A stretch of 64,000 bases of DNA from Bombyx mori (taxonomy: Eukaryota > Arthropoda > Insecta > Lepidoptera > Bombycidae). The notes beneath the pieces were generated by a model. It was given only the letters and a program-made list of their open reading frames with translations, ran no database searches and had not been told where the DNA came from. Below, piece by piece: positions 33,131 to 44,992 of this stretch (position 1 is its first letter; every line of letters starts with the position of its first letter). Where the stretch lies: the NCBI RefSeq assembly GCF_030269925.1, contig NC_085116.1, positions 14,880,001 through 14,944,000 of the forward strand, read 5' to 3'. The position numbers and the translations under genes were made by a program.

Positions 33131-34095
33131 ACAAATATCGAGTGGTTCCTCCAAGTTATACAATTTCATGTGGATTTCGAACTGAAGACTTGAACTGTCC
33201 ACTTGTACAGTTCATCTTTCGTTGCACCTCGAGGCGTTCCATGTGCCGATTTAAGAAACACGGTAATGTACACTCTATTTATTTATTTAACAAACTAACA
33301 GTTAAGCTGTTGTGAGGAATTAATGGTAGTTAATATACCTAATAGCTTTAAGCAAAAGTTACGAATGGCTGCCATGGAACATTAGGTTCATATGCTAGTG
33401 GGTCATTAAGCACGGAGACCGCAAGATGCGTCGGGAGAGTTTGCAGTGTGCTGACAACGCGCGTGGTTCAAACCAGCCACTATAGGCGACGCACCTCATT
33501 CCAATATCAGGGCATATATACACATCTATAAATTACGAGTAATTTGTTACCATTAATTTTATAAATATTAATGCATTTTTTTAAGGAGATTGTGGTACTT
33601 AGAACCGCACACGCAGCGCTGAAGTATCGTGTGTGAGGTCTCTGATTTGTGGTCAGGCATTGAGTATGTTTCAAGGTTTTTAAACTGGTTCTATTATAGC
33701 CACAGTATCCAGATCAGATCAGAAGACAAGCCATAACTTTACTTGGACCTACTACGGACAATTCCTCATGTTCCATCACTAGTTGGATCCTCAACGGATT
33801 TTGTTACTTAGCTCTGCATCAAATCCTATCTTGCTTTGTATATTTCAGACTTATCAATTCTAAAAAGGCTGCGTAGATCCCACCACATTCATTTTACCAT
33901 CATACCACATGATACCGGAGCTGAGTCCATCCACGCTGTTTGGAATCCTTCCGCTAATCTGCAGAGCGTCACTAAAAGCCGTTTTTGTACACACCATCTG
34001 GGCCTTGAAATGAGAATCTAAGGAGTGCCATCACATTGCTGATCAAAGATCTCTCACAATTAAATTGACAGTATACTTGTGTGTTTTGGAAGCTA
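33131..34095. other. No recognised features
   Basis: Only short ORFs (for example 33836-34021) without motifs. Confidence 0.35.
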
Positions 34096-34333
34096 TTTTT
34101 TTTTATTGCTTTGGTGTGTGGACGAGCTCACAACCCACCTGGTGTTAAGTGGTTACTAGGGCCCATAGATATCTATGCGCCACCCACCTTGAGATATAAG
34201 TTCTAAGGTCTCAGTATTGTTACAACGGCTGCCCCGTCCGTCATACCGAAACGCATTACTGCTTCACGGCCGCAATAGGCAGGGTGGTGGTCCCTATCCG
34301 TGCGGACTCACAAGAGGTCCTACTACCAGTAAT
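34096..34333 (-). repeat. Bm1-type SINE, 5'-truncated
   Basis: Antisense copy: T-run, attgctttggtgtgtggacg to ggtcctactaccagtaattt. Confidence 0.9.
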
Positions 34334-34769
34334 TTAATTAAAAAGGTTGACAAGATTCCAAAGCCTATGCTTAAAGAGCCTTAGAAACCTCCAGTCCCAT
34401 TGGGAGGTCTTGCTATTGGTACCTTAAAAAAAAGAGATTTGAACTTCCTCTCACCCTTCGAGTTTCTAAAATTTAATAACTCAAGCAACCCTCATAGCGT
34501 TAGATCATCCATCACATATTCACCTTATCACTCGTCTCCGCCAATTTTCATAAGTCTACCGTGGAACGTATCCTGAGCCTCGGGCACGAAACGACAGCGA
34601 TAACGAGCGACTAAGTCAGCCGGCAGGTGTAGCCTGACCCACTTCGGTTTTATTAAAAATGTAGGGACACCTCATTAGATAGGGAGAAACGGTGTGGCGG
34701 TGTAACTTAAAAAAAAGCAACATGGCTGATTCTCGATAGGAGATTAATTAAACGATAAATTAAACCCTA

Positions 34770-35196
34770 CTATAGGTTCCGCAGTAGTCGAAATTCGACT
34801 ATAATTAATTGGAATTGTATAATAAGTTTGTACACTATTATGATTGTATTTTATACTTCTATAATCACAAATTTCGCCAAGGCTACACTGTAAAAAAAAT
34901 TTAATAAAGACAAACAATATTTCATCTATTCTCAATTTGACCACAGACGTCAAGAACAAAAGTTTGACAATAAATAGTATGCATGCGTGTGTTCATCAAA
35001 TACATGGTATGTAGTATGTGTAATGTTTTCTTTATTGATATAAAGTATCTTTTATGCATTATTTTAAAAAAAAATATTAGCATTGTGCACTTCTTCTCTA
35101 TATTCTCTATAAGTGTGGAAAATTACATACTCCTCCGTCCGCGCAATTTTCGTAAAAAGGGATACAAAGTTTTTGCTTCACGTATTAATATATAGA
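34770..35196 (-). mobile_element. Lep1-like mini-Helitron
   Basis: Antisense copy. The hairpin AGTCGAAATTCGACT is at about 34786-34800 and the 5' end TCTATATATTAATACGTG is read leftward from 35196. The terminal CTAG is mutated. Confidence 0.85.
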
Positions 35197-36029
35197 TAAT
35201 TTACTATAAGTCACTATATTACGTAGGTATAGTCAATTTCTAAATTTTAAAAATCTGTCTTCATTTTAACTATTGTTATTGATGTGTTATTGTAAATTTT
35301 ACAAATAAAATTAAAATTTTACGCACAAATTACAACGTAGCGATCGATCTCTTTAAATTTATTTAAAGTTTATTTTAATTTTACAATTTATATTAAAATA
35401 CCGCCTAAAAATATTTACAGGCTTTTTCAACTTGTGTTATATATAGATTCTCGAGACATTCCATTTAAGTAAGAATTTTATTCCGGTGTCAGGTGGTGCA
35501 GTAGTGAAAATAAAATGACGATCAACTAAATAATTCAGACCACAATTCGGATTTATTATGTTAATAAATACAATAGTAGTACAGTGTAGTTGCAACATAG
35601 AAAATTTCCGAATAAGTACATCGCTATACTGTTCCCTGCAGTATGTCGTGGGGGCTCTGAGTTACCGCCGGTATCCGTAAAACAACTGCGATAAAACAGT
35701 ACCTTCATAAATTTATACGATGCGAGGCGATGAGCTGTTTACAGCTGAAGGTTGCCTGCCTGTAAAAAAATTAGCTCAGCCACCTCTAATATGTAAATGT
35801 TGGACAATATTTTTAAGAAAAGTGTTTAAAAATAATTCGTTTTCTCTTCTGGACTAATACAGTATGTTTCTTTAAGAACAACATAATATTATACAGGATG
35901 TTAATTTTATAATTTTACAAGCTGCAATTTTTTTTTTGTAGTAGATCTGTCAAGAACAGGCGAACATTGAAAATTAAATATAATGTGAGTAATGTACTAA
36001 TAATTTGTCAATGATACATTTATAATAAA
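35197..36029. other. AT-rich, no recognised features
   Basis: No repeat or ORF of note. Confidence 0.35.
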
Positions 36030-36225
36030 CTAGCGACCTGTCCTCGCTTCGCTTCGGAAACTGTAATTTATTATTGATTTCTCCACTATTTATTGTATGT
36101 ATACATATAAACCTTCCTTTTCAATCACTCTATCTGTTGAAAAATATATAAATAGTTTTAAAGATTTAAGCATACATAGGAATATAGGGACAGAAAAAGC
36201 GACTTTGTTTTACACTATGTAGTGA
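36030..36225 (-). mobile_element. Helitron-like 3' fragment, antisense
   Basis: Starts CTAGCGACCTGTCCTCGCTT, the complement of a Helitron 3' terminus (compare 26050-26073), followed by the common line agttttaaagatttaagcat and gcgactttgttttacac. Confidence 0.7.
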
Positions 36226-36645
36226 TAGTGGTCCCCCAGTAGTCGAAATACGACTATAACTAATTGAGATAATATAAGTTTGAATATTATTACGGTTCTA
36301 TTGTCAAAGACATACTAGTATAATCACATACTAGTATTTTGCCAAGGCTAAACTAATGTTATCATTAAAGACAAACAATATTAATCTATTCTCAATTTGC
36401 CCACAGATTTTAACAATAAACAAAAGAGTGTAATATATGCGTGTGTGTGTCAATTACATGGTAGTGTGTGTCATGTCTTTTTATTGATTTAATATACTTT
36501 ATTTGCATAATTTAAATAAAAATTATTAGTATTCTGCACTCCTTCTTTATATTCTATAAAAGAGTGGGAAATTTCGTACTCCTCCGTCCGCGCAATTTTC
36601 ATAAAAAGGGGTACAAAGTTTTTGCTTCACGTATTAATATATAGA
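36226..36645 (-). mobile_element. Lep1-like mini-Helitron inserted next to other Helitrons
   Basis: Antisense copy, from the hairpin near 36240 (AGTCGAAATACGACT, one mismatch) to the 5' end at 36645. It is bracketed by two other Helitron-derived pieces. Confidence 0.82.
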
Positions 36646-36684
36646 TAAATTATCCATACTAATATTATAAATGCGAAAGTAACT

Positions 36685-36712
36685 CTGTCTGTCTGTCTGT
36701 CTGTCTGTCTGT
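36685..36712. repeat. (GTCT)n microsatellite
   Basis: About seven gtct units inside the Helitron 5' region. Confidence 0.85.
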
Positions 36713-37395
36713 TCCTCTTTCACGCCTAAACGGCTGAACGGATTTTGATGAAATTTGGTATGGTGATAGATGATAACCTAGAAATGGTCATAGGCTATAA
36801 ATAATCACGCCATCGTTCTTAGGGGGTAGGCAGTAGGCAGATAACTAAATTGAGTTAGTGATTTTTAGTCGTTTTTGTAGGGACTTTTGCTCTTTCACGT
36901 ATAAAAGGCTGAACAGATCTTGATGAAATTTAGTAAGGTAATAGATGGTTACCTAAAAACGGATATAAGATCAAAATGATCACGTCATAGTACTTAGGGG
37001 GTAGGAAGTAGGCAGAAAACTGAATTGAGTTAGTGATTTTTTTATGGTTTTTGGTGGGAGTTTTGCTCTATCATGCCTAAACGGCTGAACGGATTTTGAT
37101 GAAATTTAGTTAGGTGATAGATAGTAACCTAGAAAAGGATATGGGCTATTAATATTCATGCTATCGTACTTAAGGCGTAGGCAGTAGGCAGAAAACTAAT
37201 TAAGTTAGTGATTTTTAATAGTTTGGTTTAAAAGTTTACCTCATTCACGCCTTAACGTCTGAACGGATTTTTATAAGACTTGGTTAATATAAAGATAGGA
37301 TCCTAGGCACGGACACAGGCTACTTCTTACGGCGGGAAAATACCTCATTCCCGCGGAAATCTAGCGTGATCGTGTCAAGAAGCGAATGACGCCAT
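36712..37395 (+). repeat. Four tandem units of about 176 bp
   Basis: Units start near 36712, 36888, 37065 and 37241. Each begins with a variant of ctctttcacgcctaaacggc and tgaacggattttgatgaaat, then a gtaggcagtaggcagaaaac block and gagttagtgattttt. The last unit is the most diverged. Confidence 0.85.
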
Positions 37396-37755
37396 AGCTA
37401 CTGAAATGATTTTGATGTTTTTTTTTTTAAATGAGTGTTACTAAGACTTAAAGTTAATATTTGATCACTTTTCTAACTTAGAGGGTCGGTAGGCGCCATA
37501 ATTTAGGGAATTTATTATAAAATTTTGATGCATCTGTCTTTATTTAACAGTTTTACTTGGATCGAAACTTAGCGACATACCATCACACTACTTAACTTAT
37601 AGGGTAGGAAGGTACCAAAATTCAGACTACTTTTTACTTCGGGAAAATATCTCATTCCCACAGGAACCTATACACAGCTACCTATCTACAACATTAAAAC
37701 TCTGTCTAGAATCACATTACGCCATAGCTATGACATCAAGAGTAATCCAAATATC

Positions 37756-38710
37756 ATGGGGGGGATGGTGGTACTTTTAGCGGGCGATTTTAGACAGACT
37801 TTGCCGGTTATCACTAAAGGCACCCCTGCAGATGAAATAAATGCGTGTTTAAAAGCGTCAACGTTATGGGTGCACGTAAAAACGTTTAGTCTGTCTACAA
37901 ATATGAGAGTGCAACTACACAATGATGTACAATCTGGACAATATGCTGCTGCTCTTCTTAAAATTGGAGAAGATCGTATGGCAAAGGATGGTAATGGCAT
38001 GATTACATTGGATCGTGAATTCTGCAATGTTGTGCATAATCCAGATGATCTAAATAACTTCGTCTATAGCGAACTGCTAACTAATATGAGGAATAGAGAC
38101 TGGTTATGTGAAAGAGCAATTTTAGCGCCCGAATGAAATGGTGGGACAGATAAACGAGCAAATTATGTCACGCGTGGAAGGTGATATTGTTGAGTTTCTC
38201 TCTGTAGACACTGTAATGGATACTGAACAAGTAACATCATACCCTGTAGAATTTCTTAATTCTTTAGAACTGTCGGGAGTACCTTCACACAAACTGAGGC
38301 TGAAAGTAGGCGTTCCTGTCCTTTTAATGCGGAATTTAGATGCACCAAGACTGTGTAATGGCACACGGTTGCAAGTGACACACCTCGGTCGCAATATTGT
38401 AAAAGCAATCATTATGACTGGAATGGCAAAAGGAGAGAACGTTTTAATCCCCCGTATACCCATAATTCCGACAGATTTGCCATTCCAGTTTAAGAGATTA
38501 CAGTTTCCGCTGAAAATCGCATTCGCTATGACGATAAATAAAGCTCAGGGGCAAACATTAAAAGTAGCCGGCATTAATTTAGAAAAGAGTTGTTTTTCTC
38601 ACGGACAATTATACGTGGCTTGCTCACGTGTTTCAAGTCCACAGAATCTCCATGTGTTGGCCAGAGAGGGAAAAACAAAGAACATAGTTTACAAAAATGT
38701 ACTACAGTAA
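37756..38710 (+). pseudogene. Helitron PIF1-type helicase, C-terminal remnant with frameshift
   Basis: Two adjacent frames, 37756-38136 and 38138-38710, form the C-terminal third of a Helitron helicase. The first holds VLLAGDFRQTLPVITKGTPA (helicase motif with the GDFRQ signature) and ends at AILAPE. The second begins MVGQINEQIMSRVEGDIVEF and carries LPFQFKRLQFPLKIAFAMTI followed by NKAQGQTL, and LYVACSRVSSPQNLHVL. In intact relatives the AILAP stretch runs straight into the following block, so a small deletion at 38131-38137 shifted the frame. The Walker A region and the Rep/HUH endonuclease are missing. It cannot drive transposition. Confidence 0.85.
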
Positions 38711-39039
38711 TAAGGCCTCTTATTTTTAGCTTCCTACATTATTATACTACTTACATTAAGTTAGTACTTCCTACGCAGACGATGTTACGGATGTCACACT
38801 GTCTAACATCGGGGGTTGGCAGGTAGTTAGTAGTATTTTAAACCGATTTACATTATTTACTTTTTATATTTACTAAGGAAACATTCGGAGCTATCCATTA
38901 TGTAGCTTAGGTTGCTTTTGAACAAATTTTGATGTGAAGTTGAGGACTGGAACACGATAGTGGGACATTGTTGCAGGGGGACTTATAGCCGGGAGAAAAC
39001 AAAAAAACTTATGCGGACGAAGTCGCGGGTAAAAGCTAG

Positions 39040-39677
39040 TTATAATATATAGACATATAATATACAGACACCCAAAGATAGCTAAAAATAGCTTCTATTT
39101 CGAAAAAAAAATCATGTACATTTAGTTCATTTCATTATGTAAATACTATGGGGTTTTGAAGACGTACATATTACATGGTATAAGCGACTTACGGTACCCA
39201 ATTAGGTCATTCGGTCCCGGCGTGGTTTAATGAGAGGTCGCCATACCGAAATTGGGTACAGGTTGAATACAGGGTATGTGTATTTGGTAAAGGTATATTT
39301 TATATCAAAATTTCAAAAAGTGATTGTAACTGTGTCTGGTACTAATTGATACCGAAATATTGCCATGATCTCTGACGTCTATATGAAGTCTGGCACTAAT
39401 TGATACCGAGAAATAGACTTTTCTAATGCTTTCCTGATACATAATGAAAAAATCAGCTGTGACGTTTCGATATACGAAGCTCAGAATTCGAAAAGTATTT
39501 ATGTTAAGCTCTAAAAATAAAAAAATAAATTTTAAGTGCGATCAGCGCCTTTTCTAACTTTTTTAGGTTAAGGGTATTCTAGGATCAAGTGAGCCGTAGC
39601 TTGTTGGTCTAAAATGTTCTTTTCAGTTCAGTCCAAAGCTATGAGGAATATATCGAGGGGTCATTATATTTGTATAA
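39040..39677. other. No genes; short internal duplication
   Basis: ctggyactaattgataccga occurs at 39339-39358 and again at 39391-39410, a small local duplication. Otherwise nothing recognised. Confidence 0.4.
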
Positions 39678-40432
39678 TTAAAGGTGCGTTTTATTTAATA
39701 TTAGCAATTAGCATCAACAGTTCGTAGTCTTTAATTGAACTTTAATTAAAGTTACTACATTCAAATACATAGTTGAAGAAGCTTTTTGTTATGATATTTT
39801 TCCAAAATTGAAACTTTTAATTTCTCTACTGTAATGTTGCAAAAACATCGTAGGCAAATAGCTTTTTACCCCGCGATACAGACTTTACTACATACAGAAA
39901 TAAATTTTTATCCATAAATAAGTCCTTTGTATGCTTAGTACACTAAAATGTAAAGAAAAAAAAGGGTGCGTGTACTTATGTACGCGCGTAAGAAGTTATA
40001 CTTTTTATTATTTTTTATTTAAATTTTAATCAATTTGAAAAAAAATCGATTAAACAACATCCTCAAACACATCGTATAAATTCGGTAATTCTCAGTACGG
40101 TTCGAAAAGTTCACCTGCGGCTATATTCAGACTCGCCAAGTTACGTCCGTCGCATTGTAATGAGCGATTTAGTGGGGAACTTCATTCTGTTAATTTTGTG
40201 TCACGGTGCGAGCGCATCGTAAAATTTCACTCTCATCAATTTTTCATAACGCGCCTAAAGAAGTATAACTTCAAAAATGGACATATAATTTCATTGTTAT
40301 TTACAATTTCATATACATACATACACAATATATCGAACGACTTAGGTATTTACAGATTACAGAAATTGATTGTTGTTCACAATCACAAGGAGGGTGCTAT
40401 TAGAAATGTCTTTGAACATTCCAGAACAATGC
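39678..40432 (+). repeat. Dispersed repeat family D, copy 2
   Basis: Aligns with 10625-11262 on both sides of an inserted MITE (39992-40272). The shared right part contains aaattgattgttgttcac and aggagggtgctattagaaat. Confidence 0.7.
39992..40272. mobile_element. MITE with gaagttatactt TIRs
   Basis: Absent from the homologous position in copy 1 of repeat D, which defines it as an insertion. Ends are gaagttatacttttta and the complement of taaagaagtataacttc. The interior contains gtcacggtgcgagcgcatcg. No coding potential. Confidence 0.75.
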
Positions 40433-40788
40433 AATCGACAATGGAACAAGGAGTGTCGTTGGCCCGTTTGCCGTGTGGAGAACGCTTTTAGTTCGATGAT
40501 GCAGTGTACCCTAAAGGCGAAAGGCTTGGTACAAAAGTCGAAAAAAAGTCGCTAAAATTGGATCGGTTTTTTTTCTTTTGTATCGTAATTCGAACTCGAC
40601 GAATTTGATGAAACAAAAGAAACTATGTTAAAAAGAGGAACATTTATGTGTGTAGCCGGAGAGAAAATGAGGTAGAAATACACAAAGGCTTTCTGAAAGT
40701 ACCAATTGACAGGTTATAGGATAAGTTGAGTAGGTTGATGATCTGTAAGGTGAAACATCCGCTGTGCAAATGAGTTCTGGATCTAGCA
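40433..40788. other. No recognised features
   Basis: Short chance ORFs only. Confidence 0.35.
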
Positions 40789-41071
40789 TTTTTTTTTATT
40801 TTTTTTATTGCTTAGTTGGTTAGACGAGCTCACAGCCCACCTGGTGTTAACTGGTTACAGGAGCCCATAGACATTTACAACGTAAATGCGCCACCCACCT
40901 TGAGATATAAGTTCTAAGGTCTCAAGTATAGTTACAACGGCTGCCCCACCCTTCAAACCGAAACGCATTATTGGTTTACGGCAGAAATAAGCGGAGTGGT
41001 GGTACCTACCCGCGCGGACTCATAAGAGGCCCTACCACCAGTAATTATGGAAATTATAATTTTGCGGGTTG
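40789..41071 (-). repeat. Bm1-type SINE, 5'-truncated
   Basis: Antisense copy including part of the linker next to the head (ttatggaaattataattttg). Confidence 0.9.
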
Positions 41072-42494
41072 TGTTGTTCTCTATGTGTTCCTAAATCATT
41101 CATCCGATTGTGGTGAAACTTGGTACAGTTGTTAAAGACACTTCAACTAACGCTTCTACTATCACCAACGTAGGTGGCATGTTAGTTATATCCACAAATG
41201 GGATTACATTAGTCCTTTACAAAAATGAAAACGCTAATGCCCCTATCATAGACCATAATGGACTCTAGTATTTGCTCCCAAGTATGCTCGACGGCGCTGA
41301 CACTATGCTGCCTAAGGGATATCGATAAAAGGATAACTACATAAAATGTATTGGTAATGGATTTATAGTTTAAGTGTAGTTGATAGCATGACGATGGGAA
41401 AGTGCTTGTTGAGAATCGTGTGGAGGAGAAGATCGGCCGCAATAGCAGTTCAGAATTTTAGTGTGGGCCTAAAAGAAATATGTAAAAAATATAAGTGCGC
41501 TTTTATTGGGTCGGATCTTTTCAGGACTGTGGCACCGCTTGGAATCGGTGCTTGAGTTTACTTCGATAAGTACACATATTTAAGCTGAAATAAATTTCGT
41601 GAGTGCCAATAGATCCTAAGCACAAGACGTCTGTTGTTGAAAGGAACAAAAAAACTTCGTCACAGACGACTATAGACTTATAGTAAATTGTGTATAGTGG
41701 CTATAGTTTCTAGAACATGCACTATGCCATCATGACTCGGTCAGATTACTTGAAACAAATTATAGTTTCTAGAAAATGCTCCATGCCATGATCCATTCTT
41801 AGTCAGAGTACTTCAAGCAAATATAACGTCACAAAAAAGCTAAAAATGCTTACGTAGCAACGTAGTTGGTTTCAACTTAAAATAAATTTTCAAATTGAAG
41901 CCACATTTTGCTTTTCGTATGATTTTTTGTATCAAAAATGTTTGAAATAATATAATAAATATTTTTTATTTTTTCTTGTGAGAGTACTTTTTGGTGTTTT
42001 TCCTATGTTTCTTTGTTTGGCAGTTGCCAAACTACCACGTATTATAGAAATACAAAGTTGCTTCTTATTTTTTATTATCATTCTTTTTAGGTATTGTAGT
42101 TCATCCAAATACACGCAACGAATTGAGCCAGTTACAATGAAAAATTGGATCTTTCGATCCAAATTATTATAAAAACGTTTCGAGCAAAACGTCATAATTT
42201 ATCTAGAGTTTTCATCTGCAATGGCGACCGATCTTAATCCTAGCCCACCTGGGTCATTACCGCCATCTGCTGCCCAATATCTATGACCGAAGACTACGGT
42301 CAGAATCGGCCGTATTAGCCCTGTAATGACCCGTCTAATAGCCCGCCCGGCGTAACGACCGTCTATGAATTCGTGGCTAGTTTATTGCCATGTCATCTGT
42401 TTATTGTTGTTTGGGGTTAGCGATGACGTCATCGCTTGCGTAACGACGTAACCGCAAATTGTTTTAAGTTTTCGCGTTTATTGTGCCTCCATAG
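41072..42494. other. No genes; one 61-bp tandem duplication
   Basis: 41701-41760 and 41761-41821 are tandem copies (tatagtttctagaamatgc; catgccat; agtcagagtacttsaagcaa). The rest has no recognised repeat. Confidence 0.45.
41701..41821. repeat. Two tandem 60-61-bp copies
   Basis: Both copies contain ctatagtttctagaa, atgccat and gtcagattacttgaaacaa (with substitutions). Confidence 0.7.
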
Positions 42495-42504
42495 AAACGA
42501 GACT

Positions 42505-42775
42505 GTCTACGATTTGCTACCAGAAGGCCCTTGGTTACTTTGGTCACATTGCTCGGCAGCCACCAGACAACCTTGAAATTGACTGTGGTGAGCAAGGTGG
42601 AAGGGAAAAGACTCGCCGGCTGGCCGCCAAACCGTTGGTCAGATCAGGTAACTGCGCTCACTTGACTCTCTGTTGCCGCCGCCTTTAGAGAAGCCGAAAA
42701 CCGTAGGAAATGGAAGCTGATGGTACAAAGAGCCACGAAGGGCTTTCATGGACACAACCTTCAGCAATGAAGTAT
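42505..42775 (+). pseudogene. RTE-like reverse transcriptase C-terminus, decayed
   Basis: Translating with one frame change gives QKALGYFGHIARQPPDNLEI, then VEGKRLAGWPPNRWSDQV and FREAENRRKWKLMVQRATKG. This is the usual C-terminal end of insect RTE/craft-type LINE polymerases (GHVxR..NNLE..V.GK..GRPxxRWxDxI). At least one frameshift and one in-frame stop are present. Confidence 0.7.
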
Positions 42776-43068
42776 GCAACTAAGAAGCACTACTATAAAC
42801 AAACAAGTCCGTATCGTAAGTGTCGCTTAGGACAGAACTCCTAAGAACGTCCAACATCAAAGTCTGATATAAATCGCGACACGAAAATTCACTTACAAAC
42901 CGATCCATTTCCATAAGTGAATGGATTGAATTACGACTCTGTGCAAAGATCGAATTGATTCATGGACTTAATCGTCTTAGATTCGTCGAGCGAGTATTTC
43001 GTATTTAAGCGATTGCTGTGAAGTGGATATACATGGACGTATTTATATCTATTGTATTCGATGGTAAC

Positions 43069-44151
43069 CGAAAAGTTCCCGCGCCGCCGCCGGTCATCCT
43101 GCGGGAAAAGTCTTCTTGGGATCGCGTGTCCCTGGCCCTTAAGGCCCAAAAGATCAATGTCGTCCATGCGAGGAATATCCCGCATGGAATTCAGATCAAG
43201 GTAGAAACATCCGACGACCATAGGTCGTTGACCGCGTACCTCCGCAAGGAACGCATAGGGTATCATACCTATGCGCTCCAGGAGGAGCGTGAACTCCGCG
43301 TCGTAATACGCGGAGTCCCCAAAGAGCTCGACGTCGAGCAAATTAAGAATGACCTGGTAGGTCAGTCCTACCCCGTCATAAGTGTGCACCGGATGTACAG
43401 CGGGCGCGACAAATTCGCGTACGATATGGTGCTCGTAGCACTAGAAGCCACACCGGAGGGCAAGAAAATTGCCTCATGTCTCCGCACCGTGTGTGGCCTA
43501 TCGGGGGTCACCGTAGAGGCCCCCTACAAACGCGGCACTCCCGGGCAGTGCCACCGTTGCCAACTCTATGGCCACTCCGCGCGTAACTGCAACGCGCGAC
43601 CGCGTTGCGTGAAGTGCTTAGACGATCACGCGACCATCGATTGCTCGCGCGTTAAGGAGACAGCGACGGAGCCGCCGAGCTGTGTACTCTGCCGCAAGCA
43701 GGGACACACGGCCAACTACCGTGGATGCCCCAAGGCTCCACGGAAGCGCCCGGCAAACGCGCCCCCTAAAACCGCTGGCCCAAAGACTTCGGCGCCCCGC
43801 GCGCCGAAACCGGCTTTCGTACCGGCTCCGGTGCCCACCGTCTCCGCGTGGGCGAAACCGTTGCCGTTCACGAAGGCAGGAACGACACCGGCACCCCAAC
43901 CGCGGTACGCGCCGCAACCTCTACTCGCGCCGCGCCCCGCCCCCGCGCCCGCACCCGGTCCCGCGCCTCGCCCCGGCCCCGCGCACTCAAACGACTTTAC
44001 AATTATTCGCGACTACATCGCCGCGATAAACATTGACCGCATGCGTGCATTCGCCGACGCCATGCGCAGAGCGGTCACGGCCGAAGACCGCCTAAACGCG
44101 ACGTTCGAGTACATCGACGTCATCGAGTCCGTCCAGCGCACGCTGGTTTGA
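43069..44151 (+). pseudogene. Jockey ORF1 (gag-like nucleocapsid), 5'-truncated
   Basis: The open frame reads from 43018, but recognisable protein starts about RKVPAPPPVILREKSSWDRV, so the N-terminus was lost on insertion. The middle part (RELRVVIRGVPKELDVEQIK) is the region that precedes the knuckles in Jockey gags. Three zinc knuckles follow: CHRCQLYGHSARNC, CVKCLDDHATIDC and CVLCRKQGHTANYRGC. The tail is a Pro/Ala-rich tract (43750-43985) and a short helical end. The protein would bind LINE RNA. GC content is clearly higher than in flanking DNA. Confidence 0.88.
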
Positions 44152-44164
44152 TTACCGGTAATCA

Positions 44165-44355
44165 ATGGCGTGCAACGCGAGATTAAAACCCCATTCTTTG
44201 AAGTTAGCATTCTACAATGCTAACGGACTCGCGCGTCAGCGCGACCAGGTTTATGAGTTTCTACGTGACAATCTCATCGACATCCTTCTGGTGCAGGAGA
44301 CCTTCCTAAAGCCCTCGCGTCGCGACCCCAAAGTCGCGAATTACGTCATGGTTAG
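44165..44355 (+). pseudogene. Jockey ORF2, part 1 (endonuclease start)
   Basis: Begins with ATG 13 bp after the ORF1 stop. LKLAFYNANGLARQRDQVYE and ILLVQETFLKPSRR are the first two motifs of the AP-type endonuclease (catalytic Asn and Glu). The frame is cut after VANYVMV by the BEL element at the GTTAG target site. Confidence 0.9.
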
Positions 44356-44706
44356 TGTTAGGAAACCGACTAAAATTTCCTTTTCCTAATCCACGCCATC
44401 TATCGGCATAATGAAGAAATGTAACGCGCCTCCTAGCGGGCGAAGAAAAGAACTATAGTCGACGCTTTTAAACCGCGCGCGCGCCAAATTAAAAAGTATT
44501 TTAATTCAAAAATACTGTTTTTCGCAAACTTTGCGATTCAACTTGTGCGTGTGTCCGTGTATTAAAAACTCCAGCATCCAGAACAGTGCCCCGGGGACAG
44601 AAGACCACAAAATATAGAAAGCAATCATTTGTGAGTACCTTCCCCTTTTTAGTCGGTTTAGTTTCTGGGAATTTAAATTTAACTCAACAAACTTGTTTAC
44701 ACAACA
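44356..44706 (+). repeat. 5' LTR of the BEL/Pao element
   Basis: 351 bp, TG...CA ends, identical to 50506-50856. It should carry promoter and poly(A) signals; I see no clear TATA box. Confidence 0.95.
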
Positions 44707-44711
44707 TAATT

Positions 44712-44728
44712 TGGCCCTATCGAGCCGG
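44712..44728 (+). promoter_or_regulatory. Candidate tRNA primer-binding site
   Basis: TGGCCCTATCGAGCCGG starts 5 nt after the LTR and would pair with a tRNA 3' end ...GGGCCA. I cannot assign the tRNA. Confidence 0.4.
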
Positions 44729-44992
44729 ACATTTACCGAATACAACTTCAAAATAGGTAAATACTCAATATTTCACGTATAAACCTGCAAACCTGTAGGT
44801 ACCTACACACGTCTTACATATCGGTATTATTTGCAGAATATTCATTCAATAGTTCTATTTATTGCAATAATACGCATATATACGTAGTCAAATACTCTTA
44901 ATATCCATTTCTACGTCTATCATTACTTTAGGACTCAGTTTTAGTATATTTGGGTACGCGTCAAGCGGTAGTACATTTTTCTTCGAATCAAA

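Larger units (their letters stand above)
36653..39039 (+). mobile_element. Helitron with internal tandem array and helicase remnant
   Basis: Begins A|TCCATACTAATATTATAAATG and ends in a short hairpin region gcggacgaagtcgcgggtaa then aagCTAG|T at 39036-39039, the standard Helitron termini. At 2,387 bp it lacks the Rep domain and most of the helicase, so it is an internally deleted derivative. A (GTCT)n tract and a four-unit array occupy the left third. Confidence 0.85.

Noticed and set aside
36685..37395. CRISPR-like array
   Set aside because: Repeats are 176 bp and contiguous with no spacers, inside a eukaryotic Helitron.
44506..44751. Antisense ORF in the BEL LTR (also 50656-50922)
   Set aside because: The same ORF appears in both LTRs only because the LTRs are identical; no protein features.
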